Positions 41,872 to 51,033 of a stretch of DNA of 64,000 nucleotides are shown here, in pieces. The translations under genes and the position numbers were made by a program. The stretch comes from Catellatospora citrea (lineage in GTDB: Bacteria > Actinomycetota > Actinomycetes > Mycobacteriales > Micromonosporaceae). The DNA is taken from assembly GCF_003610235.1 (NCBI RefSeq), contig NZ_RAPR01000001.1, positions 5,022,001 through 5,086,000 of the forward strand, read 5' to 3'. Position 1 is the first letter of the stretch. Each line of letters starts with the position of its first letter. The notes beneath the pieces were generated by a model that saw only the letters and a list, made by a program, of their open reading frames with translations, was not told the DNA's origin and searched no databases.

Positions 41872-41910
41872 GCCGCGGGCCGGGTCCAGCTCCTGGACCC
41901 GGCCCGCGGC
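41872..41910. terminator. Perfect 18-bp hairpin, 3-nt loop
   Basis: GCCGCGGGCCGGGTCCAG-CTC and its complement, followed by TTCGTTCTC. It separates the convergent epimerase and regulator genes. Confidence 0.85.
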
Positions 41911-41928
41911 TTCGTTCTCACGGAGCGG

Positions 41929-42876
41929 TCAGATCCAGCCGCGGCGGGCCGCGATCGCGCCCGCCTGGAAGCGGTTCGCCGCGCCCAGCAGCTCGTACAG
42001 GCGGCTCATGCGCCGCCGCATGGTGCGCACCGACCAGTCCAGCTGCCGCGCGACGGCCTCGTCCTTCAGGCCGCTGACCAGCAGGATCAGTAGCGCCCGG
42101 TCCTCCTCGGACACCGGGTCCTCGGCCGGGGCGAGCAGTGGCACGGCCGTCCGCCAGCACAGCTCCCAGTAGTCGATCAGCCCGTCGAGCAGCGTGGACG
42201 GCCGGATCACGGCGGCCCGCACCTCGGTCAGGTCCAGCGACAGCGGCATCAGCGCGATGCGCCGGTCGGCGATGGCCAGCTTGATACGCAGGCCGGGCAG
42301 CACCCGGGCCTGCTCGCCGTGGCTGATCAGCTCGCGGATGTCGTCGAAGACGCCGGGCCACTCCAGGGCCTCGGGCGCGTACACCGCCCGGTACTGCACG
42401 CCCCGCGCGATGCCGGTCTGCTCGATCGGGTTCGAGGTGGTCAGCGCGTACGGCGGCCGGTCCAGCGTGATGACCTCCTCGCGGGCCTCCTGCTGGATCT
42501 GCACGAACCACCGGCCCAGCGCCTCGCTGCCGGTCACGATCTCGATCTCCTCGCCGGTGCCGGAGTGCGCCGCGGCGAACAGCATCGACAGCTGCGCGGC
42601 GGCAGCCTGCACCCGGTCCAGCTCCGCGGAGCGGGCGCGGACCAGCGCGGACACCCCGGCCTGCGGCTCGATCGCGGCATACCGGCGGCGGGCGCCGGCC
42701 AGCCGGCCGACCAGCCCGTGATCGCGCAGCCGGTCCAGCGCGCGGGCCACCCGCTCGGCCGAGCAGTCGAGCTCCTCGGCGAGCTCGGCCGGGGCGGCGG
42801 TGCGGCGGACGAGGATGGCGCGGTAGACGGCCTCGTCGAAGGGGTCGACACCGGCGGGGGTGAGGTCCGAGGGCAT
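41929..42876 (-). CDS. Transcriptional regulator with N-terminal TrmB-like and C-terminal LuxR-type HTH
   Basis: The protein has 315 residues. Residues 10-65 form a winged helix (AELAEELDCSAERVARALDRL); the middle is a sensor-like region ending near 240; the C-terminus SEEDRALLILLVSGLKDEAV with WSVRTMRRRMSRLYELLGA is a GerE/LuxR-type HTH. This architecture is common in actinomycetes, with unknown effectors. It is divergent from the secreted protease gene across 91 bp, so that protease is a likely target. GGCCAGATCTTGGCC (42877-42891), next to the start codon, is nearly palindromic and could be an autoregulatory site. Confidence 0.85.
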   Translation of the reverse strand: MPSDLTPAGVDPFDEAVYRAILVRRTAAPAELAEELDCSAERVARALDRLRDHGLVGRLAGARRRYAAIEPQAGVSALVRARSAELDRVQAAAAQLSMLFAAAHSGTGEEIEIVTGSEALGRWFVQIQQEAREEVITLDRPPYALTTSNPIEQTGIARGVQYRAVYAPEALEWPGVFDDIRELISHGEQARVLPGLRIKLAIADRRIALMPLSLDLTEVRAAVIRPSTLLDGLIDYWELCWRTAVPLLAPAEDPVSEEDRALLILLVSGLKDEAVARQLDWSVRTMRRRMSRLYELLGAANRFQAGAIAARRGWI

Positions 42877-42967
42877 GGCCAGATCTTGGCCCAAGAGTGC
42901 CACCGGCAGCAACGGGCCAGCGGAGATCGTTGCGCCGATCGGCTGAGGACCAGTAGACCGCTTAGCT

Positions 42968-45900
42968 ATGAAACTCCCCCCTCGTTTCTTAGCGGCCGGG
43001 CTGTCGGCCGTGGTCGTAGCCGGGACGCTCTCGGCATGGTCCCCGGCCGACGCGGCCACCCCAGCGCAGCAGCGGCGCGTCATCGTGCTGCTGGCCGGGG
43101 ACGCGGCGGTGGCGTCGGCCCCGGCCGGCGCGCTGCGTGACGCCGCCGGCGCGGCACAGGTCACCGGCGCGCGCCAGGCGGTGCAGGACCGCCAGCGCGC
43201 CTTCCTCGACGGCGCCCGCGGCAAGGGCCTGCGGTTGACCCGCGAACGCCCGCTGGGCCTGCTGGTCAACGCGGTCGCCGCCACCGTCCCGGCGGACGAG
43301 GTGGCGCGGCTGTCCGCGCTGCCCGGGGTGCTCGCCGTCGTGCCGGACGCACCGGTGCGCGCGTACACCGACGTGAGCGTGCCGCTGATCGGCGCGACCG
43401 AGGTCTGGCAGCGCAAGGACGACACGGGCACCCCCGCCAAGGGCAAGGGCGTGACCGTCGCCGTCATCGACAGCGGCGTGGACTACAGCCACCCCGACCT
43501 CGGCGGCGGCCTGGGCGAGGGCTTCAAGGTCGTCGGCGGGTACGACTTCGTCAACGGCGACGCCGACCCGATGGACGACAACGGGCACGGCACCCACGTC
43601 GCGGGCATCATCGCGGGCAAGGCGGCCGCGCCCGGCGGCGTCACCGGCGTCGCGCCGGAGGCGAACCTGCTGGCGTACAAGGCGATGAACGAGTGGGGCG
43701 AGGGCTGGACCTCCGACATCGTCGCGAGCATCGAGGCGGCCGCCGACCCGGCGAACCCGCACCGCGCCGACGTCATCAACATGAGCCTCGGCGGTTACGG
43801 CGACGGCCTCGACCCGCTGGGCCTGGCCGCGACCGCGGCCACCCGGGCCGGGGTCGTGGTGGTGGCCGCGGCGGGCAACAGCGGTCCCGGCCGCGACACG
43901 GTCGGCACCCCGGCCGTCGCGGACGGCGTCATCGCCGTGGGCGCGTCCACCAGCAACATGGTGCTGCCGACCGCGTACGCCGGCGGGGTGCGCCTGCAGA
44001 CGTACCGCGGTGTCCTGTCGGCGAACCCGGCGGCCAAGCCGGTCACCGGGCGCCTGGTCGACGCGGGCTACGGCAGCGCCGAGGAGCTGGACGCGGCCGG
44101 TGACCTGCGCGGCAAGGTCGTGCGCATCACCGGTTTCGCCGCACCCGTGCTCGACTACCTGACGCAGTGGGAGCTGGACCTGGCCAAGGAGCTGGAGCGC
44201 CGCGGCGCGCTCGCGGTCATCTCGGGCCAGGCCGACTCCGGCCCGGTGGTGGCCGCCGCCGACGGCTCCGTGCCGGTCGCGCCGTCCACCTCGGTGAAGG
44301 GCCTGGCCAAGGGGCTGGCGAAGGATCTGGTGGGCACGCAGGCCTCCGGTGACCTCTACCGGATGGACAAGCTGGTCGTGCTCGGCATGGACGGCACGCA
44401 GCACGAGGAGCTGACCGCGCGGCTGGCCGCGGGGCCGGTCGACGTGACGCTGCGGGGCGAGGACGTCACCGACCGGATCGCCGCGTTCTCCTCGCGCGGC
44501 CCGTCGCTGCGCTTCGGCCTCAAGCCCGACCTGGTCGCGCCGGGTGTCGGCATCCGCTCCACGGTGCCGACGGCGCTGTTCGGGCCGGGGCAGTACCTGA
44601 TGTCCGGCACCTCGATGGCCGCCCCGCACGTGGCCGGCGCTGCTGCGCTGCTGCGCCAGCTGCACCCGGGCCAGGAACCCGCGCAGGTGCTGGCCACGCT
44701 GACGGGCACGGCCAAGCCGGTGGGCGGCACGCCGACCGCGTACGGCGCGGGCCGGCTCGACGTGGCCGCGGCCGCGCGCACCACGCTCACCGCCGACCCC
44801 GCGTCCGTCTCGTTCGGACTCGCCGACCTGGGCGGCTCGACCGTGGGCGGCAGCGAGACCGTCAGCCTGCGCAACTCCGGCACGAGCGCGATGACCGTGC
44901 GCCTGCGCACCGGCGACAAGACCGTCACCGTCAAGCCGGACCGGGTGACCGTGCCGGCCGGACGGACCGCGAAGGTGACCGTCACGCTGCGGGCCGCGCG
45001 GCCCGCCGGGGACACCGAGCTGTCCGGCGTGATCACCGCCGACGGCGGCGCGGGCCGGGTCGCCCGGGTGCCGTACCTGCTGGTGGTGCGGCCGCTGATC
45101 GTGGCGGCGACGCCCGACCCCAGCGACGGCCACAGCACCGTGTGGATCGGCGCGCCGACCGGCCTGTCCGCCGCGCCCGTCGTCACCGTCGACCCGCCGC
45201 GCGGCCGGTCGTACACCGTGCCGGCGACCCACCGGTACGACGACGTGTACACCGCCGACCTCACCGGCGAGGACGCGGGCGCGTACCGGGTGAGCGTGCG
45301 CGGCACGGCCGCCTCCGGGCAGCGCCTGATCGGGTCCAGCGGGTTCGAGGTGCTGCCCGAGGACGTGCGGCGCAACAAGTGGGAGCCGGTCGGGCCGTAC
45401 GGCACCGGCGGGCAGCTCGCCGTCACCCCGGCCGACGGCGCGGTCGGTGTCATGAGCACCGACTACAAGGCGGGCCCCTGGCTCACCACCGACCACGGCA
45501 AGAGCTGGAGCCAGCTCAACCGGCTCCCCGTCGCCGGGAACGCGGGCGTCGGCACGCCCGTGCTCGACGCGAAGAACGCCTCGCGCTGGTGGTACGCCGT
45601 CAACGACCCGCAGACCGGCGGGAAGATCCTGCGCACCACCGACCGGGGCCGCACCTGGCAGACGCTGCCCACCCCGGCCGGCTGGGTCGACGAGCTGGTC
45701 GCCGACGCGCAGACCCGCGTGCTGGTGGCGGTCATCGGCGGCGCGCTGTGGACCAGCGTGGACGGCGGCGACAGCTGGACGGCGACGCCGTCCGGGCTGC
45801 CCGGCGAGATCCAGCACGCGGCGATCGGCGGCGACGACCTCTACCTCGCCGACTTCGACGGCGTGTGGAAGCTGTCCGGCGTCGTCTCCGGCACGCCCGC

Positions 45901-47164
45901 CGCGGCCGTGCAGGTGTACGACAGCGCGTCGAAGTTCGTCGCCTCGCTGAGCGCCGACGACGGTGTCGTCGCGGCGGTGGTGTGGGGCGAGGGCGTGGTC
46001 GGCTCGCACGACGGCGGCAAGAACTGGTCCACGCTGTTCAGCCGTGAGTTCGGCCTGCACACGATGCGGACCTCGGGCGGCGACCTGTACGTCGCCACCC
46101 TGTCCGGCGAGGGCCTGGTCGGCCGCGACCACGGCCGCTCCTGGGCGTCGGTGCCGCTGCCGGCGCACGACGCGCTGGTCACCGACTACGACCGCTGGGC
46201 CGACGGCACGGCCACCACGGCCACCTCGGCCGGCCTCTACGCGACCGGGCCGGACGGTTACCGCCGCCTCGGCGTGCAGGGCACCACCGTGTACGACCTC
46301 GCCGTGGTCGGCGGCGACCTGGTGGCCGGCACCGAGAGCGGCCTCTACCGCACGGCGTCGCCCGCGACCGGCCCGGACTGGGGCGCGGCCGAGGGCGAGG
46401 GCTGGATCGGCGCGGGCGCGGAGTTCCTCGCCGTGTCCCCGGCCGACGCCCAGGTGGTCTGGAAGATCCGCCGGGCCGCCTGGGGCGACCAGTTCATGGT
46501 CGGCCGCAGCGACGACGGCGGCCGGACCTGGACCGAGGTCTACACCGGCACCGAGAAGCCGACCTCGCTGCTGATCCACCCCGCCGACCCGAACCGGGTG
46601 TACGCCGGCTTCGAGCGGCTGAGTGGCCAGGGCCTCACCGTCACCCTCGACGGCGGCCGGACCTGGAAGAACCTGTACCTGGACGAGCGGGTCAACGCGC
46701 TGGCCGGTGACCCGGCGGACGCGAAGCGGCTGTGGCTGGGCATGAACAGCGGCCTCTACCGCTCCGACGACGGCGGCGTCACCCTGACCAAGGTCGCCGA
46801 CGGCCAGGTCACCGCGCTGCGGGTGGACGGCAGGCGGCTGGTGGTCGGCGGTCCGAGCATCCGGACCAGCACCGACGGCGGCCGGACCTTCCGCACCGCC
46901 GACACCGGTGCCCTGGACCTGATGGTGTCCGACTTCGCCGCCAAGGGCGACACCCTCTACGCGGCCACCACCACGTGGTCCGCGTACGGCCTGGCCAAGG
47001 GCGGCCGGGGTGTCCTGCGCAGCGTCGACGGCGGCCGGACCTGGCACAACATCTCGTCCGGCCTGCAGAACCTGGACGTCACCACCCTCGCGGTGAGCCC
47101 CGACGGCAACTGGCTGTTCGCCGGGACCCTCCGCGGCGGCATCCACCGCATCCCCCTCCACTAG
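42968..47164 (+). CDS. Very large secreted S8 subtilase with Asp-box repeats
   Basis: The protein has 1398 residues. Signal peptide (ADA-A cleavage near residue 30), inhibitor-I9-like propeptide (about 37-140), then a subtilisin domain with Asp168 (VIDSGVD), His207 (NGHGTH) and Ser549 (GTSMAAPH). A PA-type insert occupies about 330-470. After about 610 come two Ig/Fn3-like beta domains. The last 570 residues hold about ten Asp-box/BNR motifs such as DRGRTW, DGGDSW, DGGKNW and DGGRTW, so they form one or two sialidase-like propellers. It would be an extracellular protease with a binding or recognition half. Divergent from the HTH regulator. Confidence 0.92.
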   Translation: MKLPPRFLAAGLSAVVVAGTLSAWSPADAATPAQQRRVIVLLAGDAAVASAPAGALRDAAGAAQVTGARQAVQDRQRAFLDGARGKGLRLTRERPLGLLVNAVAATVPADEVARLSALPGVLAVVPDAPVRAYTDVSVPLIGATEVWQRKDDTGTPAKGKGVTVAVIDSGVDYSHPDLGGGLGEGFKVVGGYDFVNGDADPMDDNGHGTHVAGIIAGKAAAPGGVTGVAPEANLLAYKAMNEWGEGWTSDIVASIEAAADPANPHRADVINMSLGGYGDGLDPLGLAATAATRAGVVVVAAAGNSGPGRDTVGTPAVADGVIAVGASTSNMVLPTAYAGGVRLQTYRGVLSANPAAKPVTGRLVDAGYGSAEELDAAGDLRGKVVRITGFAAPVLDYLTQWELDLAKELERRGALAVISGQADSGPVVAAADGSVPVAPSTSVKGLAKGLAKDLVGTQASGDLYRMDKLVVLGMDGTQHEELTARLAAGPVDVTLRGEDVTDRIAAFSSRGPSLRFGLKPDLVAPGVGIRSTVPTALFGPGQYLMSGTSMAAPHVAGAAALLRQLHPGQEPAQVLATLTGTAKPVGGTPTAYGAGRLDVAAAARTTLTADPASVSFGLADLGGSTVGGSETVSLRNSGTSAMTVRLRTGDKTVTVKPDRVTVPAGRTAKVTVTLRAARPAGDTELSGVITADGGAGRVARVPYLLVVRPLIVAATPDPSDGHSTVWIGAPTGLSAAPVVTVDPPRGRSYTVPATHRYDDVYTADLTGEDAGAYRVSVRGTAASGQRLIGSSGFEVLPEDVRRNKWEPVGPYGTGGQLAVTPADGAVGVMSTDYKAGPWLTTDHGKSWSQLNRLPVAGNAGVGTPVLDAKNASRWWYAVNDPQTGGKILRTTDRGRTWQTLPTPAGWVDELVADAQTRVLVAVIGGALWTSVDGGDSWTATPSGLPGEIQHAAIGGDDLYLADFDGVWKLSGVVSGTPAAAVQVYDSASKFVASLSADDGVVAAVVWGEGVVGSHDGGKNWSTLFSREFGLHTMRTSGGDLYVATLSGEGLVGRDHGRSWASVPLPAHDALVTDYDRWADGTATTATSAGLYATGPDGYRRLGVQGTTVYDLAVVGGDLVAGTESGLYRTASPATGPDWGAAEGEGWIGAGAEFLAVSPADAQVVWKIRRAAWGDQFMVGRSDDGGRTWTEVYTGTEKPTSLLIHPADPNRVYAGFERLSGQGLTVTLDGGRTWKNLYLDERVNALAGDPADAKRLWLGMNSGLYRSDDGGVTLTKVADGQVTALRVDGRRLVVGGPSIRTSTDGGRTFRTADTGALDLMVSDFAAKGDTLYAATTTWSAYGLAKGGRGVLRSVDGGRTWHNISSGLQNLDVTTLAVSPDGNWLFAGTLRGGIHRIPLH

Positions 47165-47168
47165 GAGA

Positions 47169-47218
47169 AAGGAAGGGCACCTTCTTATCGCTCCGCGATG
47201 TAGAAGGTGCCCTTCTTA
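47169..47218. terminator. Inverted pair of GAAGGTGCCCTTCT-type repeats with inner stem
   Basis: Arms 47169-47185 and 47202-47218 pair (one G-U, one end mismatch) around an inner ATCGC-TCC-GCGAT stem. It starts five bases after the protease stop and faces the convergent dehydratase gene. Confidence 0.75.
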
Positions 47219-47237
47219 ACGCCGTCCGGGACGCGGC

Positions 47238-48977
47238 TCAGTGGGAGTCGCGGGGGACCTCGGACCCGCGGCAGCCGGTGAGGAAGTCGAAGTCGGCGCC
47301 CTCGTCGGCCTGCTGCACGTGCGCGCGGTAGAGCCAGCGGTAACCCGACCGGTCCGCGGCCTGCGGGCGCTCGGTCCAGGACGCGGCCCGTCGCGCCAGC
47401 TCCTCGTCGGAGACCAGCAGGTCGAGCGAGCGCCCCGGCACGTCGAGCCGGATCCGGTCACCGGTGCGGACCAGGGCGAGCGGCCCGCCGACGGCCGCCT
47501 CCGGGGACACGTGCAGGACCACGGTGCCGAAGCCGGTGCCGCTCATCCGCCCGTCGCTGATCCGTACCATGTCGGTCACGCCCTGCCGGAGCAGCTTGGT
47601 CGGGATCGGCACGTTGGCCACCTCCGGCATGCCCGGGTATCCCTTCGGCCCCGCGCCCCTGACCACGATCACGTCGTCGGCCGCCACGTCCAGGTCCTCG
47701 TCGTCGCAGACCGCGTGGTAATCCTCGGGAGAGTCGAAGACCACGGCGCGGCCCTCGTGCGCCAGCAGGTGCGGCGAGGCCGCCGACTGCTTGAGCACCG
47801 CGCCGCGCGGGCACAGGTTGCCGGTCAGCACGGCCGTGCCGCTGCCGGCCGCCTGCAGCGGCTTGTCCCAGGGGCGGATCACCTCGTCGTTCCAGCACCC
47901 GGCGTCGGCGACCTCGGTCCCGACCCCGTGGCCGGTGACCGTGACCGCCGCACCGTGCAGCAGCCCCGCCTCGGCCAGCCGCCGCAGCACCACCGGCAGC
48001 CCGCCCGCGTAGCAGAAGTCCTCCATCAGGAACCGGCCCGAGGGCATCAGGTCGACCAGGGTCGGCACCTGCCGGACCAGCCGGTCGAAGTCGTCGAGGC
48101 TCAGCTCGACCCCGACCCGCCCGGCCAGCGCGAGCAGGTGCAGCACCGCATTGGTCGAACCGCCGATCGCGGCGTTGGCCCGGATGGCGTTCTCGAAGGA
48201 CTCCCGGGTCAGGATCGCGCTGGGTCGCAGGTCCTCGTCGACCATCGCGACGATGCGGCGGCCGGCGGCCTGGGCCGTCTCGTAGCGGCGGGCGTCGACC
48301 GCGGGCCAGCTCGCCGAGCCGGGCAGCTGCATGCCGAGGGCCTCGGCCAGGCACGCCATGGTCGAGGCGGTGCCCATCGTCATGCAGTGCCCGTTGGAGC
48401 GGGCCATGCAGCCCTCGGCCACCGCGCACTCGGCGGCGGTCATCCGGCCGGCCTTCACCTCGGCCTCGAACTTCCAGACGTGCGTGCCCGATCCGACGTC
48501 CGCGCCCTGGAACTTGCCGTTGAGCATCGGCCCGCCGGTGACCATGATCGCCGGCAGGTCGACGCTCGCGGCGGCCATCAGCAGGCCGGGCGTGGTCTTG
48601 TCGCAGCCGGACAGCAGCACGACACCGTCGAGCGGGTTGGCCCTGATCAGCTCCTCGCCCACCATCGCGACCAGGTTGCGGTAGAGCATCGCGGTGGGGC
48701 GCATCAGCGTCTCGCCGGTCGCCATCACCGGGAACACCAGCGGGAAGCCGCCGGCCTGCCAGACGCCCCGCTTGACGGACTCGGCGACCCGGTCCAGGTG
48801 GGCGTTGCACGGCGCGAGCTCCGACCAGGTGGAGGCGATCCCGATCACCGGCCGGCCGTCGAAGACCTCGGGCCCGTGGCCCTGATTGCGCATCCACGAC
48901 CGGTACACCATGCCCGAACGCCCCTCGGCGCCGAACCAGTGCCGGCTGCGCCGTGCCGGCGTGGCCTCCGCGTCCAT
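47238..48977 (-). CDS. IlvD/Edd-family sugar-acid dehydratase (probable pentonate dehydratase)
   Basis: The protein has 579 residues. Conserved Fe-S cysteines are Cys57 (LAPCNAHL), Cys125 (SGCDKTTPG) and Cys198 (NGHCMTMGTAS), and the C-terminal RISDGRMSGTGFG is present. The family includes dihydroxy-acid, phosphogluconate and pentonate dehydratases; the RSWMRNQG start and SGTHVWKF region fit the arabinonate/xylonate group. The divergent FAH-family dehydratase supports a role in oxidative pentose breakdown. ATG 48977 follows GGAGGTGGAC; a GTG two codons upstream overlaps that site. Confidence 0.88.
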   Translation of the reverse strand: MDAEATPARRSRHWFGAEGRSGMVYRSWMRNQGHGPEVFDGRPVIGIASTWSELAPCNAHLDRVAESVKRGVWQAGGFPLVFPVMATGETLMRPTAMLYRNLVAMVGEELIRANPLDGVVLLSGCDKTTPGLLMAAASVDLPAIMVTGGPMLNGKFQGADVGSGTHVWKFEAEVKAGRMTAAECAVAEGCMARSNGHCMTMGTASTMACLAEALGMQLPGSASWPAVDARRYETAQAAGRRIVAMVDEDLRPSAILTRESFENAIRANAAIGGSTNAVLHLLALAGRVGVELSLDDFDRLVRQVPTLVDLMPSGRFLMEDFCYAGGLPVVLRRLAEAGLLHGAAVTVTGHGVGTEVADAGCWNDEVIRPWDKPLQAAGSGTAVLTGNLCPRGAVLKQSAASPHLLAHEGRAVVFDSPEDYHAVCDDEDLDVAADDVIVVRGAGPKGYPGMPEVANVPIPTKLLRQGVTDMVRISDGRMSGTGFGTVVLHVSPEAAVGGPLALVRTGDRIRLDVPGRSLDLLVSDEELARRAASWTERPQAADRSGYRWLYRAHVQQADEGADFDFLTGCRGSEVPRDSH

Positions 48978-49059
48978 GTCCACCTCCGGCCGTGCGCCGC
49001 CGTGCGGTGACCGGTTCGGTGCCGCGACGGCCGCGCTGGGATTACCTGCATCGACACAC

Positions 49060-49065
49060 TAGGGT
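49060..49065 (+). promoter_or_regulatory. -10 box in front of the 15-codon leader ORF
   Basis: TAGGGT ends 8 nt before ATG 49074. No convincing -35 was found. It would start the transcript at or near that ATG. Confidence 0.4.
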
Positions 49066-49073
49066 CTGCTGGC

Positions 49074-49121
49074 ATGTCGGCACCACAGCGAAGGCCGGGC
49101 AGGTCGGGGCCGCGGCCGTGA
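49074..49121 (+). CDS. 15-codon leader ORF coupled to the FAH-family gene
   Basis: ATG 49074 reads MSAPQRRPGRSGPRP and stops at TGA 49119-49121, overlapping the GTG of the next gene by GTGA. A -10-like box 8 nt upstream suggests leaderless initiation here, with the FAH gene (no good ribosome site) translated by reinitiation. Confidence 0.4.
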   Translation: MSAPQRRPGRSGPRP

Positions 49122-49993
49122 ACATCGTCAGATATCGGGTGGATGGTGCGCCGGACGCCCGGGTCGGGCTGCACGCCGACGGCGAGGTCACCGAGCTGCG
49201 CGGCGTGGCGTCGCTGGCCGAGCTGTGGCGGCTGCCGCTGGCGGAGCTGCGCGACCGGCTGGCCCGGCCCGAACCGGGTCCGGCGCTGCCGCTGGCGCAG
49301 GTGCGCCTGCTCGCGCCCGTCGACGGGACCACCGAGGTATGGGCCAGCGGCGTCACCTACCGCGTCTCGCGCGAGGCCCGGGTCGAGGAGAGCGAACGCG
49401 CCGCCGACGTGTACCAGCTCGTCTACGACGCGGCCCGCCCCGAACTGTTCTTCAAGTCGGCGGCGTGGCGGGTGCGCGGGCCCGGCCAGGACATCGGCGT
49501 GCGCGCGGACTCCGAGGTGGACGTGCCCGAGCCCGAGCTGGCACTCGTCGTCAACCGGTTCGGCGAGATCGTCGGGTACACGATCTGCGACGACGTGTCG
49601 TCACGCACCATCGAGGGCGAGAACCCGCTGTACCTGCCCCAGGCGAAGATCTACTTCGGGGCCTGCGCCCTCGGCCCGTGGATCACGCCCGTCTGGGAGG
49701 TCGCCGACCCCTACGACCTGGACATCACGCTGGAGATCACGCGCGACGGCGGCACCGCCTGGCAGGGCACGGCCGCCACCTCGCAGCTGCACCGGCGGCT
49801 CGACGACCTGGTCGGCTACCTGATGCGCGGTGACGTGCACCCCGACGGCGTGGTGCTGTCCACCGGCACCTGCCTGGTGCCGCCTGCGCCGTTCAGCCTG
49901 CGCGACGGCGACGCCGTGCGCATCACCGTCGGCGCGCTCGGCACGCTGGCCAACCCGGTCCGGCGGGGCATGCCGGTGACGGACGCGATGTGA
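49118..49993 (+). CDS. FAH-superfamily dehydratase/hydrolase (probable 2-keto-3-deoxypentonate dehydratase)
   Basis: The protein has 291 residues. The FAH-fold core is seen in TEVWASGVTYRVSREARVEES, PELFFKSAAWRV, EPELALVVNRFGEIVGYT and DDVSSRTIEGENPLYLPQAK, with acidic metal ligands (Glu in ARVEES, EPELAL) as expected. In the non-phosphorylating pentose pathway, 2-keto-3-deoxypentonate is dehydrated to 2,5-dioxopentanoate by a FAH-family enzyme, and the neighbouring gene is a pentonate-type dehydratase. The specific substrate is inferred. GTG 49118 is the only good in-frame start, coupled to a leader ORF. Confidence 0.85.
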   Translation: MNIVRYRVDGAPDARVGLHADGEVTELRGVASLAELWRLPLAELRDRLARPEPGPALPLAQVRLLAPVDGTTEVWASGVTYRVSREARVEESERAADVYQLVYDAARPELFFKSAAWRVRGPGQDIGVRADSEVDVPEPELALVVNRFGEIVGYTICDDVSSRTIEGENPLYLPQAKIYFGACALGPWITPVWEVADPYDLDITLEITRDGGTAWQGTAATSQLHRRLDDLVGYLMRGDVHPDGVVLSTGTCLVPPAPFSLRDGDAVRITVGALGTLANPVRRGMPVTDAM

Positions 49994-51018
49994 CCCGGCC
50001 CGGCAGCATGCACTGCCCGCACGACGAACAGGAAACGATGCACGACGAGATCCGCCGCCTGATGGTCGCCGCTCCGATGCCCGCGGTGGCCGTCAGCGTC
50101 TTCGACCGCACCACGACCCGGTTCAGCGAGGTGGCGGGCACGGCCGACGTCACCACCGGCCGGCCGGTCGGCCCGCACGACCGGTGGGACCTCGCCAGCG
50201 TGACCAAGATCCTGGTGACGCTGCCCGAGGTGCTGGCACGTCTCGACCTCGACAGCCCGCTCGCCGACGTGTGGTCTCCCGCGCGCGACCATCCCGTCGG
50301 CCGGGCGACGACCGCTCAGCTGCTCTCGCACCAGGCGGGCCTGCCCGCGGTCCGGCAGTTCTTCCGCACGGCCGCCACCAGGGAGGAGATCGTCGCGCAG
50401 GCCGTGGCGACCCCGCTGGTGCGCGCGCCCGGCAGCGGGGCGGAGTACAGCGACCTCGGGTTCCTGCTGCTCGGTGAGGCGGTCCAGGACCACGCCGGGC
50501 TGAGCCTGGCCGAACTCGCCAGGCGGCGCAGCGGGCTGAGCTACGGTCCGGTGCCGGGTGCCGCCGTGGCCACCGAGCTCTGCGCGTGGCGCGGCCGGCT
50601 GATCGTCGGCGAGGTGCACGACGAGAACGCGTACGCCATGGGCGGGGTCGCCGGCCACGCCGGCGCGTTCGGCACCCTCGCGCAGGTCACCGCGGCGGCG
50701 CAGGCCTGGTTGGCCGGCACGGTGGCGCCGTCGCACCTGCACCGCGCCGCGTCCCGCTGCTGGGCGGAGAACGCGGCGGACGAGCGCTTCGGGCTCGGCT
50801 GGTGGCTGCCGCCGACCCGGGGCATCTGCGGGCCCTCGGCGGGCGCGGACGCCTACGGCTGCTCGGGTTTCGTCGGCAACCGGATCTGGCTGGAGCCCGC
50901 GCGCGGCTACGGGGTGGTCGTGCTCAGCAACCGCGTGCACCCCTCGCGCGAGCACCCGGAACGGTTCCGGGACTGGTGCGTCGCGCTGCTCGAAGCCGTG
51001 GCGGCACACCACCGCTGA
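49990..51018 (+). CDS. Beta-lactamase-fold serine hydrolase
   Basis: The protein has 342 residues. LASVTKILVT provides the SxxK pair (Ser70, Lys73); EYSDLGF provides Tyr153 in a YxD variant of the class-C YxN motif; LLSHQAGLP is the conserved beta-lactamase family turn. There is no signal peptide, so it is probably a cytoplasmic esterase or peptidase rather than a resistance enzyme. The GTG start overlaps the FAH-gene stop (GTGA), placing it in the sugar-acid operon, where it might open a lactone; this is speculation. Confidence 0.85.
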   Translation: MTRPGSMHCPHDEQETMHDEIRRLMVAAPMPAVAVSVFDRTTTRFSEVAGTADVTTGRPVGPHDRWDLASVTKILVTLPEVLARLDLDSPLADVWSPARDHPVGRATTAQLLSHQAGLPAVRQFFRTAATREEIVAQAVATPLVRAPGSGAEYSDLGFLLLGEAVQDHAGLSLAELARRRSGLSYGPVPGAAVATELCAWRGRLIVGEVHDENAYAMGGVAGHAGAFGTLAQVTAAAQAWLAGTVAPSHLHRAASRCWAENAADERFGLGWWLPPTRGICGPSAGADAYGCSGFVGNRIWLEPARGYGVVVLSNRVHPSREHPERFRDWCVALLEAVAAHHR

Positions 51019-51033
51019 CCGCCGGCCACCCGG

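Noticed and set aside
42989..47161. A 1390-codon open frame on the minus strand
   Set aside because: Exact antisense of the subtilase gene with typical shadow composition.
49990..51018. Antibiotic-resistance beta-lactamase
   Set aside because: No signal peptide, YSD in place of YxN, and it is coupled to a sugar-acid gene; better called a beta-lactamase-fold hydrolase.
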